Positions 43,745 through 53,143 are shown, counted from the first letter of the stretch. The stretch: DNA of 64,000 bases from Dyadobacter luteus (GCF_003383615.1 NZ_QNUL01000013.1:1-64000), one strand, 5' to 3'. Made by a program: numbers and translations. Notes: generated from the sequence alone by a model not told the origin.

Positions 43745-44385
43745 TATAGACCGAATACGTGTGAAAAGTTTTTTTCCAACTGCAAAACAATCTCTTTTTC
43801 AGGAATACTCTTCACTTCCCCAGCTATTTTATAAATCTCCGTTACGTCAATTTCCATATCATCTGTCTCCAGAAACACCTGCTCCAGGGGAGTCTTACGA
43901 AACGCATCGCGAATGGCCGGCTGACTGCTTAACAGCGATTTACCAAAGGAAAGATAATAGCCAGATTTCACAACAGGCTCTATATGAGTCCATTTATTAT
44001 TCACACCATGAAAAATCACAGGAACAGACACGTGCTTCAATTGCGCCAGCACCTCATTAAATGCTCTTACACAATGAATAATAAGCGGTTTTTGTAACTC
44101 ATCAGCGAGCTGAATTTGAGCTTGAAAAGCACGAAGCTGCAAATTCCAGTCAGCCGCTGTCAGCTTATCCAATCCGCACTCTCCTATCGCCAGTACCTCA
44201 GAACGGGAAGCATTCCTTTTCAAATCTGAAAATTGCTGTTCAATATCATTGAGAAACCAGGGATGTAACCCCATACTTACCGGGTTCCCCATTGTTTCCC
44301 TATGAAAGTCATCATGAATATTTTGGATGCACAACGCACTCGTTTCATGTGCTGAATGTGTATGGATATTGTAATACACTTTCAA
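43744..44385 (-). CDS. TatD-family metal-dependent hydrolase
   Basis: A 213-aa TIM-barrel hydrolase related to TatD DNases. Metal ligands: His8 and His10 (NIHTHSA), Glu in AIGECGLD, His in PLIIHCVRA, His in IFHGVNN and Asp in FLETDD. It is shorter than canonical TatD (about 260 aa), as in the Bacteroidota-type relatives. Substrate could be DNA ends or another phosphoester. It begins 3 bases after the lipoprotein stop and overlaps tcdA, so it lies in the same operon. Confidence 0.88.
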   Translation of the reverse strand: MKVYYNIHTHSAHETSALCIQNIHDDFHRETMGNPVSMGLHPWFLNDIEQQFSDLKRNASRSEVLAIGECGLDKLTAADWNLQLRAFQAQIQLADELQKPLIIHCVRAFNEVLAQLKHVSVPVIFHGVNNKWTHIEPVVKSGYYLSFGKSLLSSQPAIRDAFRKTPLEQVFLETDDMEIDVTEIYKIAGEVKSIPEKEIVLQLEKNFSHVFGL

Positions 44386-44388
44386 AAA

Positions 44389-45123
44389 TTACTTGTAATG
44401 ATAATGATAGACATATGTAATGCCATTACTCTCCAGACATTTTGCCGGCAGCCCCTTATCGGTATAGGTAAACTTTCTTTCCCACAGCAACTGCTTCTTC
44501 GCATCAAAAGCCTTTACAGGGTTGTTTGGCCCTTCGAAAGCGGAACCAGCATACATACCCTTGTTCAGATATAGCGGGTTGGGGTGATCATCATATTCGT
44601 AGTGTGTTACACCTCCATTGACAGTATCCGGCGTTCTTTCTTCAATCAGATTGCCTTTATTATCATACTTCTGATAATGTACGCGAGAGGTAGCAGCACC
44701 ATCCTGAAAATAACGTTTGATCACTTCACCTTCTTTATACTCAAATTCGATAGATGTTTTGGCAAGAAGAATCTTACTAATCCGTCCCTGGGTATCATAC
44801 TCCAGATTTTTCCATGACTTTTCATAACTCCCTGCCGGATCACACATTGCGTTAGGCAAACTTGAATAGAGAGCCTTCATAGCACTTTCTTCTGATTGTA
44901 TTTTACCAGCCTTATACCCATAACTGATCATTCCGTGGGGCGTATCGCATGGACCAAACTGATTTTGTTTTACCAGCAAGCCATTCTGGTACTCATAACT
45001 CGTATATACTTTCCCATCGACTGTAGTCTGGTAAAGCGCAGCATCAGGAAAGGTTGGATCAGGCGAATCTTTTTTACATGAAATGAATAGCACAACAAAC
45101 AGAAGAACGAATGATCGTTTCAT
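44389..45123 (-). CDS. Hypothetical lipoprotein with YD-repeat-like strands
   Basis: No named family recognised. The signal is 1-15, with lipobox LFISC placing the lipid on Cys16, then a KKDSPDP linker. The 244-aa body has repeated Tyr-rich strands (YEYQNGLLVKQ, LEYDTQGRISK, FEYKEGEVIKRYFQDG, HYQKYDNKGNLIEE, HYEYDDHPNPL), like YD/RHS or DUF4595-type repeats, each about 25-30 residues. That suggests a small beta-solenoid or sheet anchored in a membrane. First gene of the minus-strand unit with tatD, tcdA, the beta-lactamase and ferredoxin. Confidence 0.8.
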   Translation of the reverse strand: MKRSFVLLFVVLFISCKKDSPDPTFPDAALYQTTVDGKVYTSYEYQNGLLVKQNQFGPCDTPHGMISYGYKAGKIQSEESAMKALYSSLPNAMCDPAGSYEKSWKNLEYDTQGRISKILLAKTSIEFEYKEGEVIKRYFQDGAATSRVHYQKYDNKGNLIEERTPDTVNGGVTHYEYDDHPNPLYLNKGMYAGSAFEGPNNPVKAFDAKKQLLWERKFTYTDKGLPAKCLESNGITYVYHYHYK

Positions 45124-45498
45124 ACCGGGTGGATTTTGAATAAAAAGTTAATGATGTTGTAACGAATTCGTTCCGGGTGCTGCTTGAACGGGGAGGACTA
45201 AGGTAGGGAATTGAGGAAGAAAATACAATGCCTGCAAAGAATTACACAGAGCTTCACAGAGTTAAAAAAGGAGAAAATCAGAGTCCTTTACAGACGGAGA
45301 TTATACCAATTAATGGCTCTTAAATTATAAAGAACCGCGCCTGGCAACGTCACAATTGAAAAAAACGGAACATTTGAAACTATTCTCAATGTACCTCTTT
45401 CCTCTCTGTGAATCTCTGCGTCTCAAAATATATAATCACACTTTGTATGTATAATAAATTTCATTTTACATACATTTACATAATTAATAGTAAAATCT
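45124..45498. other. Intergenic region with inverted repeat arms
   Basis: TTCACAGAG (45253-45261) and CTCTGTGAA (45404-45412) are perfect inverses about 140 bases apart, with further matching ACACAGAG/CTCTGCG flanks. They resemble the common Bacteroidota cacagag/ctctgtg repeat. The PadR operator candidate follows. No gene seen. Confidence 0.5.
45445..45473. promoter_or_regulatory. Candidate PadR operator
   Basis: GTATGTA (45445-45451) and TACATAC (45467-45473) are perfect 7-bp inverse arms, 15 bases apart. A further TTTACATAA lies to the right. PadR-type regulators bind ATGTA...TACAT palindromes. It lies 26 bases before the padR start, so autoregulation is likely. Confidence 0.5.
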
Positions 45499-45831
45499 AT
45501 GAAAGGAACGAACCTCGGTGAATTTGAAGAGCTGGTATTACTTACCGTAGCAGCATTACTGGAAGAGGCCTACAGTGTAGCGGTGTGTGATGAGCTTTCA
45601 GAGCATACCGGTCGTTCGGTGAAGCTTGGGGTAGTGCATGCTGTACTCAATCGTTTGGAAGAAAAAGGCTTTGTAAAAAGTGAATTAGGCGAAGCTACGA
45701 AGACACGTGGCGGTAAACGCAAACGATTCTATCAATTGACTTCCGCAGGCAGATCTGCACTAGTTCAGGCCAAGGCTATGCGGGATCAGCTGTGGGACAA
45801 AATACCATCACTAACCTGGAACAAAGCCTGA
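45499..45831 (+). CDS. PadR-family transcriptional regulator
   Basis: A 110-aa winged-helix repressor of the small PadR (PadR-s1/LmrR-like) group: GEFEELVLLTVAALLEEAYSVAVCDELSEHTGRSVKLGVVHAVLNRLEEKGFVKSEL forms the winged helix, and a C-terminal helix (SAGRSALVQAKAMRDQLWDKI) dimerises. Its effector is unknown, likely an antibiotic or envelope stress cue. The stop is one base from the ATG of the permease gene, so both are cotranscribed. Confidence 0.93.
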   Translation: MKGTNLGEFEELVLLTVAALLEEAYSVAVCDELSEHTGRSVKLGVVHAVLNRLEEKGFVKSELGEATKTRGGKRKRFYQLTSAGRSALVQAKAMRDQLWDKIPSLTWNKA

Positions 45832-45832
45832 C

Positions 45833-48481
45833 ATGGAAGAGCAACACCATCCGCCTGCATGGGCTGAGCAATTTGTAGAATGGTATTGTAAACCGGAGCT
45901 GGTTGAAGATCTCACCGGAGATTTAAACGAATTCTTCGAACGGAATCTAAAAACCATTGGTCCGCGACGCGCAAAGCTGATTTACGTCATTGATGCTATC
46001 AAGTTCTTCAGACCTTATACAGTACGAAAACCTGAATTTGCGAACCTTTTTATCAACTGGATTATGATCGGGAGCTACTTTAAAACATCAGGAAGGGGTT
46101 TAATGCGCAACAAGTTATTCTCTTCCATCAACATTGCAGGACTTGCAATTAGCATGTCGGTTGGACTATTACTGATCTCGTTCCTGCTTGACCTACGCTC
46201 CTACGACAGGTTCAATAAAAATGGTGAGCGAATTTACCGTATCACTAACGATGCTACTATCAAAGGTGAGCAAAATGGCAAATTTGGAACAACATCTATC
46301 AAAACCGGCAGGCTTATTGACGAGAAAGTGACCGGAGTGGAAGAAGTAGCCATTATGCGTGAAGGCTTTTCGCAGGATGCGCAGGTAGGTGATCATTTTC
46401 TTCCCCTCAAAGGTTTTTGGGCGGAATCCCCGGTGTTCAAAATCTTCACATTTCCGATGCTGGAGGGCAATCCGGAAACAGCTTTGAGAGAGCCTTATTC
46501 AGTTGTATTGACAGAAACCGCCGCCAAAAAGCTATTTGGGGATGGAGCGGCAGTAGGTAAGGCAGTCAAATTTGATTCAATTGACTACCAGGTGACGGGT
46601 ATCATGAAAGACATCCCCTTCTTTTCACATATCCATTTCGAAGCACTTGTATCACTCTCAACAGCCGAACAACTTAATAAAGCCGATCAGGATTTTCAGA
46701 AATGGACCAATATGTGGTCAAACTATGTATATGTTTTGCTCCCGCAAAATGTAGAGATCTCCTCTATAGAATCCCAGCTCCGCAGCATCGCCAACGAGGA
46801 AAACAAAACGGATGCCAATACTAAAATACAACTGGAATTACTTCCTCTTTACAACATTGTAGTAGGAGAAAATCTGAACAGATCTATGGGATCAGCAGGT
46901 CCGCACCTGCCACCGGTCGTACTGTGGATATTGGGAGGACTTGCCTTGGTTGTGATATTGTCAGCCTGCTTTAATTATACCAATCTGTCGATCGCTCGTG
47001 GTACACGACGTTTCAAAGAAGTAGGTTTGCGCAAAGCAATTGGTGCAGGAAACAGCCAGATCAAATGGCAGTTTCTCACAGAGGCATTTATCATATCGTT
47101 TGCAGCACTTTTTCTCTCATTTTTCCTGTTCCTCTTTCTCCGTCCGCAGCTGATCAACCTGGCTCCCGAATTACAGCGTCTCGTAAAACTTGACCTCACC
47201 CCTGCTATGGTTATAGCATTTCTCGTTTTTTCGGTTGCAGTAGGCGTAATAGCCGGATTTATGCCAGCTGTATTTTTCTCAAAAACCAGTGCCATTACTG
47301 CGCTCAGGAATGTATCATCTGTGAAAGTGTTTAAGCACATTACCCTCAGGCGCGCTTTGGCGGTAGTTCAATATACCTTTACGCTGATTTTCATCACCAC
47401 CACAGCTATTGGTTATGCACAGTACAAAAATATACTGGCTTTCGACCTGGGCTTCAATACCGAAAATGTACTCAATATTGACATGCAGGGCAACAAACCC
47501 GACGCCTTCCTCAGAGAACTCAGCGAAATACCTGAGGTGACAGCAACATCCCGTTCGATGATTGTAACGAGCGTAGGCAATGCATGGGGAGGAAATGTAA
47601 AATACAAGGATTCGCAGGATTCAGCTCTGGTACTCACCAATCAGGTGGATGAAAATTATCTCTCTTTGCATGGCTACAAACTTCTTGCCGGAGGGAATTT
47701 TGTAACACATCCTGCAACGCCCGACGGTGTTCATGAAATGATTGTCAATCAGCAATTCCTGAAACGCTTCAATATCGGCGCCGGCGATCCTGAAAAAGCA
47801 ATAGGCGAAGAGATTTCATTCAGCAATTTTACAGTAAGCCGACAAAAAATGAAAATCGTTGGTGTCATGCAGGATTTCCATTACGGAAAGGTGGATAACG
47901 TTGTAGGACCCGTAGCATTCGTACCCTGGACACAAGCAGACCGGGCAATCATCAATGCTAAAATACAGAGTAAAGATGTGCCTGCTACATTGGCAAAAAT
48001 TCAATCTGTCTGGAAAAAACTGGATCGTACACACCCTTTTCAGGCTGAATTCTATGACAAAGCCATTGAAGATGCATACAGTGAATATTCAGCCATGATC
48101 AAAATTATTGGTTTTCTGTCCGTAATTGCCATATCGATCGCTTCCATGGGATTATTTGGCATGGTGGTATTCACAACCGAAACCAGACTAAAAGAAATAG
48201 GTATCCGGAAAGTAATGGGCGCAACATCCGGCAATCTGATTTACCTACTGAGCCGTGGCTTTCTGCTATTGCTTTCCATATCAGCCCTGATCGCCCTGCC
48301 CGTTACTTATCTGTTTTTTGAAAAATATATATTGACCAGTTTTCCCTATCACACGCCGGTGCAAATCATAGAAACCATCGCTGGCCTATTGGTTGTCCTG
48401 ATGATCGCCTTCCTGATGATCGGCTCCCAGACCATGAAAGCTGCAGGGAGCAATCCTGTGGAGGTTTTGAGGGGAGAGTGA
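45833..48481 (+). CDS. MacB/FtsX-type ABC transporter permease with N-terminal prefix domain
   Basis: An 882-aa inner-membrane permease. Residues 1-80 are a soluble permease prefix domain (PPAWAEQFVEWYCKPELVEDLTGDLNEFFERNLK) characteristic of PadR-linked permeases. The rest is two MacB units: helix one near 101-121 (INIAGLAISMSVGLLLISFLL), a periplasmic domain (122-360), FtsX helices (about 361-480), a second helix and periplasmic domain, and a final FtsX block with GMVVFTTETRLKEIGIRKVMGATSGNL. No ATPase gene is adjacent, so it must use one encoded elsewhere. Mechanotransmission or lipid/peptide export is typical; the substrate is unknown. Confidence 0.92.
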   Translation: MEEQHHPPAWAEQFVEWYCKPELVEDLTGDLNEFFERNLKTIGPRRAKLIYVIDAIKFFRPYTVRKPEFANLFINWIMIGSYFKTSGRGLMRNKLFSSINIAGLAISMSVGLLLISFLLDLRSYDRFNKNGERIYRITNDATIKGEQNGKFGTTSIKTGRLIDEKVTGVEEVAIMREGFSQDAQVGDHFLPLKGFWAESPVFKIFTFPMLEGNPETALREPYSVVLTETAAKKLFGDGAAVGKAVKFDSIDYQVTGIMKDIPFFSHIHFEALVSLSTAEQLNKADQDFQKWTNMWSNYVYVLLPQNVEISSIESQLRSIANEENKTDANTKIQLELLPLYNIVVGENLNRSMGSAGPHLPPVVLWILGGLALVVILSACFNYTNLSIARGTRRFKEVGLRKAIGAGNSQIKWQFLTEAFIISFAALFLSFFLFLFLRPQLINLAPELQRLVKLDLTPAMVIAFLVFSVAVGVIAGFMPAVFFSKTSAITALRNVSSVKVFKHITLRRALAVVQYTFTLIFITTTAIGYAQYKNILAFDLGFNTENVLNIDMQGNKPDAFLRELSEIPEVTATSRSMIVTSVGNAWGGNVKYKDSQDSALVLTNQVDENYLSLHGYKLLAGGNFVTHPATPDGVHEMIVNQQFLKRFNIGAGDPEKAIGEEISFSNFTVSRQKMKIVGVMQDFHYGKVDNVVGPVAFVPWTQADRAIINAKIQSKDVPATLAKIQSVWKKLDRTHPFQAEFYDKAIEDAYSEYSAMIKIIGFLSVIAISIASMGLFGMVVFTTETRLKEIGIRKVMGATSGNLIYLLSRGFLLLLSISALIALPVTYLFFEKYILTSFPYHTPVQIIETIAGLLVVLMIAFLMIGSQTMKAAGSNPVEVLRGE

Positions 48482-48522
48482 GGAAATGTCTAGACTAAAA
48501 AAGTACCAATTCTTCTGAAAAG

Positions 48523-48586
48523 TGGGCTCGTAGGGATTCGAACGGCACCGGCCGCCCGGCCCAAACCTCCTGATACGTAGTCAGGT
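48523..48586 (-). pseudogene. Decayed tRNA-Arg fragment (tandem duplicate)
   Basis: It matches the 3' two thirds of tRNA-Arg(ACG): acceptor 3' strand, T arm and anticodon arm, with one change in the acceptor (GGGCTCG for GGTCTCG) and one in the anticodon loop. A 17-base GC-rich insert (48544-48560) splits the T arm. The D arm and 5' acceptor strand are missing. The preceding 29 bases also match the tRNA's terminator region, so a segment of about 110 bases was duplicated. It cannot fold as a tRNA. Confidence 0.8.
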
Positions 48587-48605
48587 CACAAAAGAGTTGA
48601 ATACT

Positions 48606-48639
48606 AAAAAAAGCACCAATCTTGCGAAAGGTGCTTTTT
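48606..48639 (-). terminator. Rho-independent terminator of tRNA-Arg
   Basis: AAAAAGCACC pairs with GGTGCTTTTT; a T run follows on the minus strand. It begins right after the tRNA 3' end. A degraded copy lies near 48494-48522. Confidence 0.8.
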
Positions 48640-48640
48640 G

Positions 48641-48714
48641 TGGTCTCGTAGGGATTCGAACCCCAAACCTCCTGATCCGTAGTCAGGTGCTCTATCCAAT
48701 TGAGCTACGAAACC
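48641..48714 (-). tRNA. tRNA-Arg (anticodon ACG)
   Basis: A full cloverleaf on the minus strand: acceptor GGTTTCG/CGAGACC, D arm GCTC/GAGC, anticodon stem CCTGA/TCAGG with loop CTACGGA (anticodon ACG), and T arm TGGGG-TTCGAAT-CCCTA. The discriminator is A and CCA is not encoded. ACG reads CGU, CGC and CGA after A34 is deaminated to inosine. Confidence 0.95.
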
Positions 48715-48794
48715 GACATTCTTAATTGGACTGCAAAGGTATGTATAAAATCTAAAATAGCAACTAGTGTGGCAAAATATTTTCTAACAAATTT

Positions 48795-49574
48795 TTAGCT
48801 CCCCTGAAAATCAGGCTTTCTCTTATGAATAAAAGATTGAATTCCTTCAGCAGCATCGCTCGTTTTACTCAGTTTATCTTGTCCGGCAGCTTCCAGTTCA
48901 AGCATGGCTGCAAGATTTGATTGGTAACTTTGATTGAAAGCCTCTTTGATTGCAGCAATGGCTTGTGTTGGTGCGTTGCGGTAGTAACCGATGGTTTGGG
49001 CTACCGCTCTGTCTAATTCTGCTTCCGGTACAGAACGGGTAATCAGTCCGATTTGCGCCGCTTCGGGTGCATACACATTCCTGCCTGTCGTAGCGATTTC
49101 AAATGCCCTGGCGAATCCAATCAATCGGGGTAAAAAGAAGGTGGCGCCTGCATCGGGCATCAAACCTATTTTCACAAATATCTGACTGAGATATGCTTGC
49201 TCCTGTGCAATCACAACGTCACAAGCTAACGCCAGGGAAGCACCTGCGCCTGCAGCCAGCCCATTCAGCCGGCACACAACCGGCTTAGGTATCGTACGAA
49301 GTGCAATAATCAACGGATTATAATAGGCTCTTAGCAACTCTCCGGCACTTTTACCCGACCGCATAGTGGCTGTCAGATCAGCACCAGAACAAAATGCTTT
49401 ATTTCCTGTGGCAGTCAGTAGTAATACACGTACCGACTCATCTGCAGCAGCAGTTTCCACAGCTTGTAACAATTCCTGCAATAACCCCGGATTGAGTGCG
49501 TGGTACACTTCAGGGCGGTTCAGTGTTAGTCGGGCAACTCCGTCGGTAGTTTCAGAAATAAGATACTGATACAT
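48795..49574 (-). CDS. Enoyl-CoA hydratase/isomerase family protein (PaaG-like)
   Basis: A 259-aa crotonase-fold enzyme acting on acyl-CoA thioesters in the cytoplasm. Motifs: LTLNRPEVYHALN, KAFCSGADL (CoA and oxyanion hole), GLAAGAGASLALACDVVIA, and GLMPDAGATFFLPRLIG with the Asp found in PaaG-type isomerases of phenylacetate breakdown. The Glu pair of true hydratases is not obvious, so isomerase activity is more likely than hydration. No other paa gene is near. The frame has another ATG at 49583; 49574 (MYQYLISE) is taken as the start. Confidence 0.85.
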   Translation of the reverse strand: MYQYLISETTDGVARLTLNRPEVYHALNPGLLQELLQAVETAAADESVRVLLLTATGNKAFCSGADLTATMRSGKSAGELLRAYYNPLIIALRTIPKPVVCRLNGLAAGAGASLALACDVVIAQEQAYLSQIFVKIGLMPDAGATFFLPRLIGFARAFEIATTGRNVYAPEAAQIGLITRSVPEAELDRAVAQTIGYYRNAPTQAIAAIKEAFNQSYQSNLAAMLELEAAGQDKLSKTSDAAEGIQSFIHKRKPDFQGS

Positions 49575-49635
49575 AGTCCTCAAATTTAGATAGCTAAATG
49601 TAATCTTTACCGATGAATTCCCGAAATCTTAGATT

Positions 49636-50325
49636 TTAAAGAAAGAAGAATACAGTACCAAGACCGATAGCCAATCCGCCAGTGACACCGGCAAGTACCT
49701 GTGCCGGCGTATGCGCATTGAGATACAAACGGGCACTAACAAGAAAACCACCGGTAACAATTGTCATGAGCAGTGGTATAAAAAGCAGGGTTTCGTCGAA
49801 CCGCATCAAAAAGGCGACTATCATTCCCACCGCTCCGCCAATCCCTGTTGCATGCGCGCTGATTTTCCAGAACAAACTTACAGCTCCTACAAAAAGCAGG
49901 GAAAAGGTCACTCCTGCGAGAATAATGGAGATTTGAGGCGCCAGTTCGCCGATGGGCTGCAACTGCCAGCCAAACAGATAAGTGGCAAAACCGTAGATTA
50001 TAATCGTGACCAGATACGGCAAACGCCTTTCGCGCAGGTTATCAACATGCAGTGAACTTACCAATCCAAACCGATGAAAGTAATAGATGATAACGGCTGG
50101 TGCCACAAACGTATTCAGAAAAATAAGCAACAACAAACTTCCGATTGCAGGCAATTCCAGCGCGCTCACCCCCACCAGATCGGGTGTGATCAGAAATAGT
50201 AACGCAAAAAGATAAGTAGTGATAATCAGTGGATGAAAAACTACGGAAAGGAAGGTTGCTATGCGGTTAATCAAAACGAAAATGGCTTTATCTGATGTTG
50301 ACAACAAAATTAGTCTTAATGACAA
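49636..50325 (-). CDS. PAP2-like membrane protein
   Basis: A 229-aa protein with six or so membrane helices. The C-terminal half has the parts of a PAP2 phosphatase in weak form: KISAHATG for the SGH motif and SARLYLNAHTPAQVLAG for the SRxxxxxHxxxD motif, with the catalytic His kept and the final Asp replaced. The first motif (K-x6-RP) is at best LRERRLP. So it may be an inactive or divergent lipid phosphatase. It is followed on the same strand by the PaaG-like gene 50 bases on. Confidence 0.7.
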   Translation of the reverse strand: MSLRLILLSTSDKAIFVLINRIATFLSVVFHPLIITTYLFALLFLITPDLVGVSALELPAIGSLLLLIFLNTFVAPAVIIYYFHRFGLVSSLHVDNLRERRLPYLVTIIIYGFATYLFGWQLQPIGELAPQISIILAGVTFSLLFVGAVSLFWKISAHATGIGGAVGMIVAFLMRFDETLLFIPLLMTIVTGGFLVSARLYLNAHTPAQVLAGVTGGLAIGLGTVFFFL

Positions 50326-50395
50326 AACATTTCAATGCGATACAAACGTAGAAAAGTTAGTTCAGGTTTCACGATACTTTTCAGGGGCTAATTTG

Positions 50396-50403
50396 TATTT
50401 TTG
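50396..50403 (+). promoter_or_regulatory. Candidate -7 promoter element of asnS
   Basis: TATTTTTG fits TAnnTTTG and is followed by CGCG. The leader to ATG 50494 would be about 85 bases. The -33 element is not clear. Confidence 0.5.
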
Positions 50404-50493
50404 CGCGAAATCTAATCACATGTTAACAATTTATTGATACAGTGTTATTTATGTAGCCTGTAACGTTAATATGTCAATACAACTTAATAAACA

Positions 50494-51930
50494 ATGGGAC
50501 CGTTACAGATCAAAGATTTATTGCTTCAGGCTCCGGAATCACAATCCGTCACCCTCAAAGGCTGGGTAAGAACAAAACGTGAAAGTAAAAATGCTATTTT
50601 CATAGCGCTTAATGACGGATCAACCATTAATAATATACAGGCTGTTGCACAACCGGGTCAGTTTTCGCCTGAGTTGCTGTTGACAGTCACTACAGGCTCA
50701 TGCCTTAAAATCACTGGTAGACTGGTTGAATCCATGGGTGCCGGACAAAACGTTGAGGTGCAGATTGAAGATTTGCATGTATACGGTACTGCAGACGTGG
50801 ACACCTATCCGCTTCAACCTAAAAAGCATTCACTGGAATTTTTACGTGAAATCGCACACTTACGTCCACGTACCAATACCTTCAGTGCTATCCTTCGCGT
50901 ACGTCATACATTGGCATTTGCGATCAATAAATATTTCCACGACAAAGGTTTCTTTTACCTCCACACGCCTATTATCACTGCTTCGGATGCAGAAGGTGCG
51001 GGTGAGATGTTTAGGGTAACGACGCTGGATCTGGATAAACCACCAAGAACTGACGAAGGAAAGATCAATTACAAAGAAGATTTCTTCGGTCGCGAGGCCA
51101 ACCTGACCGTATCGGGCCAACTTGAAGGCGAGCTGGGTGCTATGGCACTTTCGAAGATTTATACTTTCGGACCGACTTTCCGTGCGGAAAACTCCAATAC
51201 AACACGCCACCTGGCTGAGTTCTGGATGATCGAACCGGAAATGGCTTTCTTCGAATTACAGGATAACATGGACCTGGCGGAAGATTTTGTAAAGACCGTC
51301 ATTACTTATGCACTTGAAAATTGTAAGGACGACCTCAACTTCCTGCAGAATCGCCTGGCGGAAGAAGATAAAAACAAACCTCAAAACGAACGGTCACTTC
51401 CTCTTCTGGAAAAACTACGCTTTGTAGTGGATAATCCTTTTGAAAGACTTACTTATACCGAAGCTATTGAAATCCTGCTTCAGTCTAAGCCCCATAAAGA
51501 GAAAAAATTCCAGTTCCCTGTGGGATGGGGCATTGATCTTTCCAGCGAACACGAGCGTTATCTGGTGGAGAAACATTTCAAAAAACCGGTTATTCTGACA
51601 AACTATCCACGTGAGATCAAGTCGTTTTACATGAAACTGGATGACGACGGCAAAACGGTACGGGCGATGGATGTACTTTTCCCGGGCATCGGCGAAATCA
51701 TCGGAGGAAGTCAGCGTGAGGACAATTACGAAAAACTCCTCGAACGTGTAAATGAAGTGGGTATTGATCCTGAAACAATCTGGTGGTATCTGGAAACACG
51801 GAAGTTCGGAACAGCGCCTCACTCAGGATTTGGTCTAGGTTTTGAAAGACTCGTTCTGTTCGTAACAGGTATGACCAACATCCGTGACGTGATCCCATTC
51901 CCACGCTACCCAAAAAGCGCAGAATTCTAA
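50494..51930 (+). CDS. asnS: Asparaginyl-tRNA synthetase
   Basis: A class IIb synthetase of 478 aa that charges tRNA-Asn with asparagine. The N-terminal OB fold ([25 protein letters not shown]) binds the anticodon. Motif 1 is within [30 protein letters not shown]. Motif 2 is [24 protein letters not shown], and motif 3 is [27 protein letters not shown]. The HLRPRTN and [13 protein letters not shown] wording separates AsnS from AspS. It has its own promoter and no clear terminator. Confidence 0.97.
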   Translation: MGPLQIKDLLLQAPESQSVTLKGWVRTKRESKNAIFIALNDGSTINNIQAVAQPGQFSPELLLTVTTGSCLKITGRLVESMGAGQNVEVQIEDLHVYGTADVDTYPLQPKKHSLEFLREIAHLRPRTNTFSAILRVRHTLAFAINKYFHDKGFFYLHTPIITASDAEGAGEMFRVTTLDLDKPPRTDEGKINYKEDFFGREANLTVSGQLEGELGAMALSKIYTFGPTFRAENSNTTRHLAEFWMIEPEMAFFELQDNMDLAEDFVKTVITYALENCKDDLNFLQNRLAEEDKNKPQNERSLPLLEKLRFVVDNPFERLTYTEAIEILLQSKPHKEKKFQFPVGWGIDLSSEHERYLVEKHFKKPVILTNYPREIKSFYMKLDDDGKTVRAMDVLFPGIGEIIGGSQREDNYEKLLERVNEVGIDPETIWWYLETRKFGTAPHSGFGLGFERLVLFVTGMTNIRDVIPFPRYPKSAEF

Positions 51931-52015
51931 AAACATAAAGCCGGTTACTTTTTATAGTTAACGGCGTATAGGATAGTGTAGTTGTAAGGTTTTTACGAAG
52001 TTAAAAGCATACACA

Positions 52016-53143
52016 ATGAAGACACACTATCATCAACATCAAAGCAGGATCATGATAATTGTATCATCGATTCTGCTTTTTTCATTTCATGTTCAAAGCC
52101 AGTCATTCCAGATTGTCTGGGGAATGAATATGACATTGGCAGGCAATTCTTCCAGCAGTAACTTTTCACCTTCCAACGCCGCTCTGACCGGAGCGAATCA
52201 ACACGGATTACCGACAGTACGCTATTATTCCCTTGGTGGCGGTGACTACGCCTATGGTACTACTTATTGGCATACAACAGGCGTTCCCAAGTATCTCGAA
52301 TTTGGTTTTTCAGTTAACACTTTCGAATACGATTTGAACTCTGTATCATTCAGAGTAAGGCGGTCTCCGGATGGGCCGAAAAGTGTTTCACTCAGAAGCT
52401 CCCTGGATGGATTTACTTCTGATTTAACAACATTCAGCATGTCTGCCGACGGTACATTTTACAATGTATCTGTTCCAATGGGATTAGCCAATCTTTCAAA
52501 TGGCGTAACGTTCCGGCTGTACGGAACCAATGCCAACACCTATCTGGGTGTAATGTATTTTGACCAGCTTGTTATTAATACGACGGTGCACAGTATCGTA
52601 CTTCCGGTTTCACTCACATCATTCATAGCCAGGCTACAGGAAAAGCATGTCGCCCTCACATGGGAAACGAGTTGGGAAAAAGACAGCAAAAATTTTCAGG
52701 TTGAAAGAAGTACAGACCTTCATTTATTCACACCCATAGGAAGTGTAAATGCAGCGGGTGTTACTGAAGGCAGAACACAATACGCCTTCACGGACGAACA
52801 CCCCTTGCCGGGTGCAAACTACTACCGTCTGAAAATGATTGATCTTGATGAAAGTTATACCTATTCCGTTGTAAGAGATATTTTTATCAATACTGAAATT
52901 AGCGAATGGACAGTTTCTCCCAATCCTGTTGCCTACGGAACCATCATAGTAAAAGGGCATTTTCCCGAAATTCCCGATTTACAACTGACCGATATGCAGG
53001 GCCGACCGGTTGAAACTGAACTGGTTTATTCCGAAATAAAGAGTCTCTACCTCATCCCTTTGAAACCACTTCCAGCCGGCATATACGTTCTTGCCTTAAC
53101 CCGAAACGGCAAAAAACAACACGCAAAAGTATTAGTTCCGTAA
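52016..53143 (+). CDS. Secreted protein with type IX secretion sorting domain
   Basis: A 375-aa secreted protein. The signal peptide is about 1-29 (ends VQSQ). Residues 30-190 form a beta domain of unknown type (IVWGMNMTLAGNSSSSNFSPSN...). About 195-290 is a fibronectin-like segment (SLTSFIARLQEKHVALTWETSWEKDSKNFQVERS), common in T9SS cargo. The C-terminus (EWTVSPNPVAYGTIIVKG...LPAGIYVLALTRNGKKQHAKVLVP) is a type A sorting domain that routes the protein through the outer membrane T9SS. The binding target or enzyme role is unknown. Confidence 0.85.
   Translation: MKTHYHQHQSRIMIIVSSILLFSFHVQSQSFQIVWGMNMTLAGNSSSSNFSPSNAALTGANQHGLPTVRYYSLGGGDYAYGTTYWHTTGVPKYLEFGFSVNTFEYDLNSVSFRVRRSPDGPKSVSLRSSLDGFTSDLTTFSMSADGTFYNVSVPMGLANLSNGVTFRLYGTNANTYLGVMYFDQLVINTTVHSIVLPVSLTSFIARLQEKHVALTWETSWEKDSKNFQVERSTDLHLFTPIGSVNAAGVTEGRTQYAFTDEHPLPGANYYRLKMIDLDESYTYSVVRDIFINTEISEWTVSPNPVAYGTIIVKGHFPEIPDLQLTDMQGRPVETELVYSEIKSLYLIPLKPLPAGIYVLALTRNGKKQHAKVLVP

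Noticed and set aside
25408-48560. The octamer CCGGGCGG occurs both in the inverted repeat at 25.41 kb and, inverted, in the tRNA-fragment insert at 48.55 kb
   Set aside because: About one chance hit of a given octamer is expected in a 64-kb window on both strands, so the match is not significant by itself.
2190-50047. TTATCAACA sites near 2190 and 50038 as DnaA boxes
   Set aside because: They are isolated one-mismatch sites inside genes and do not cluster.
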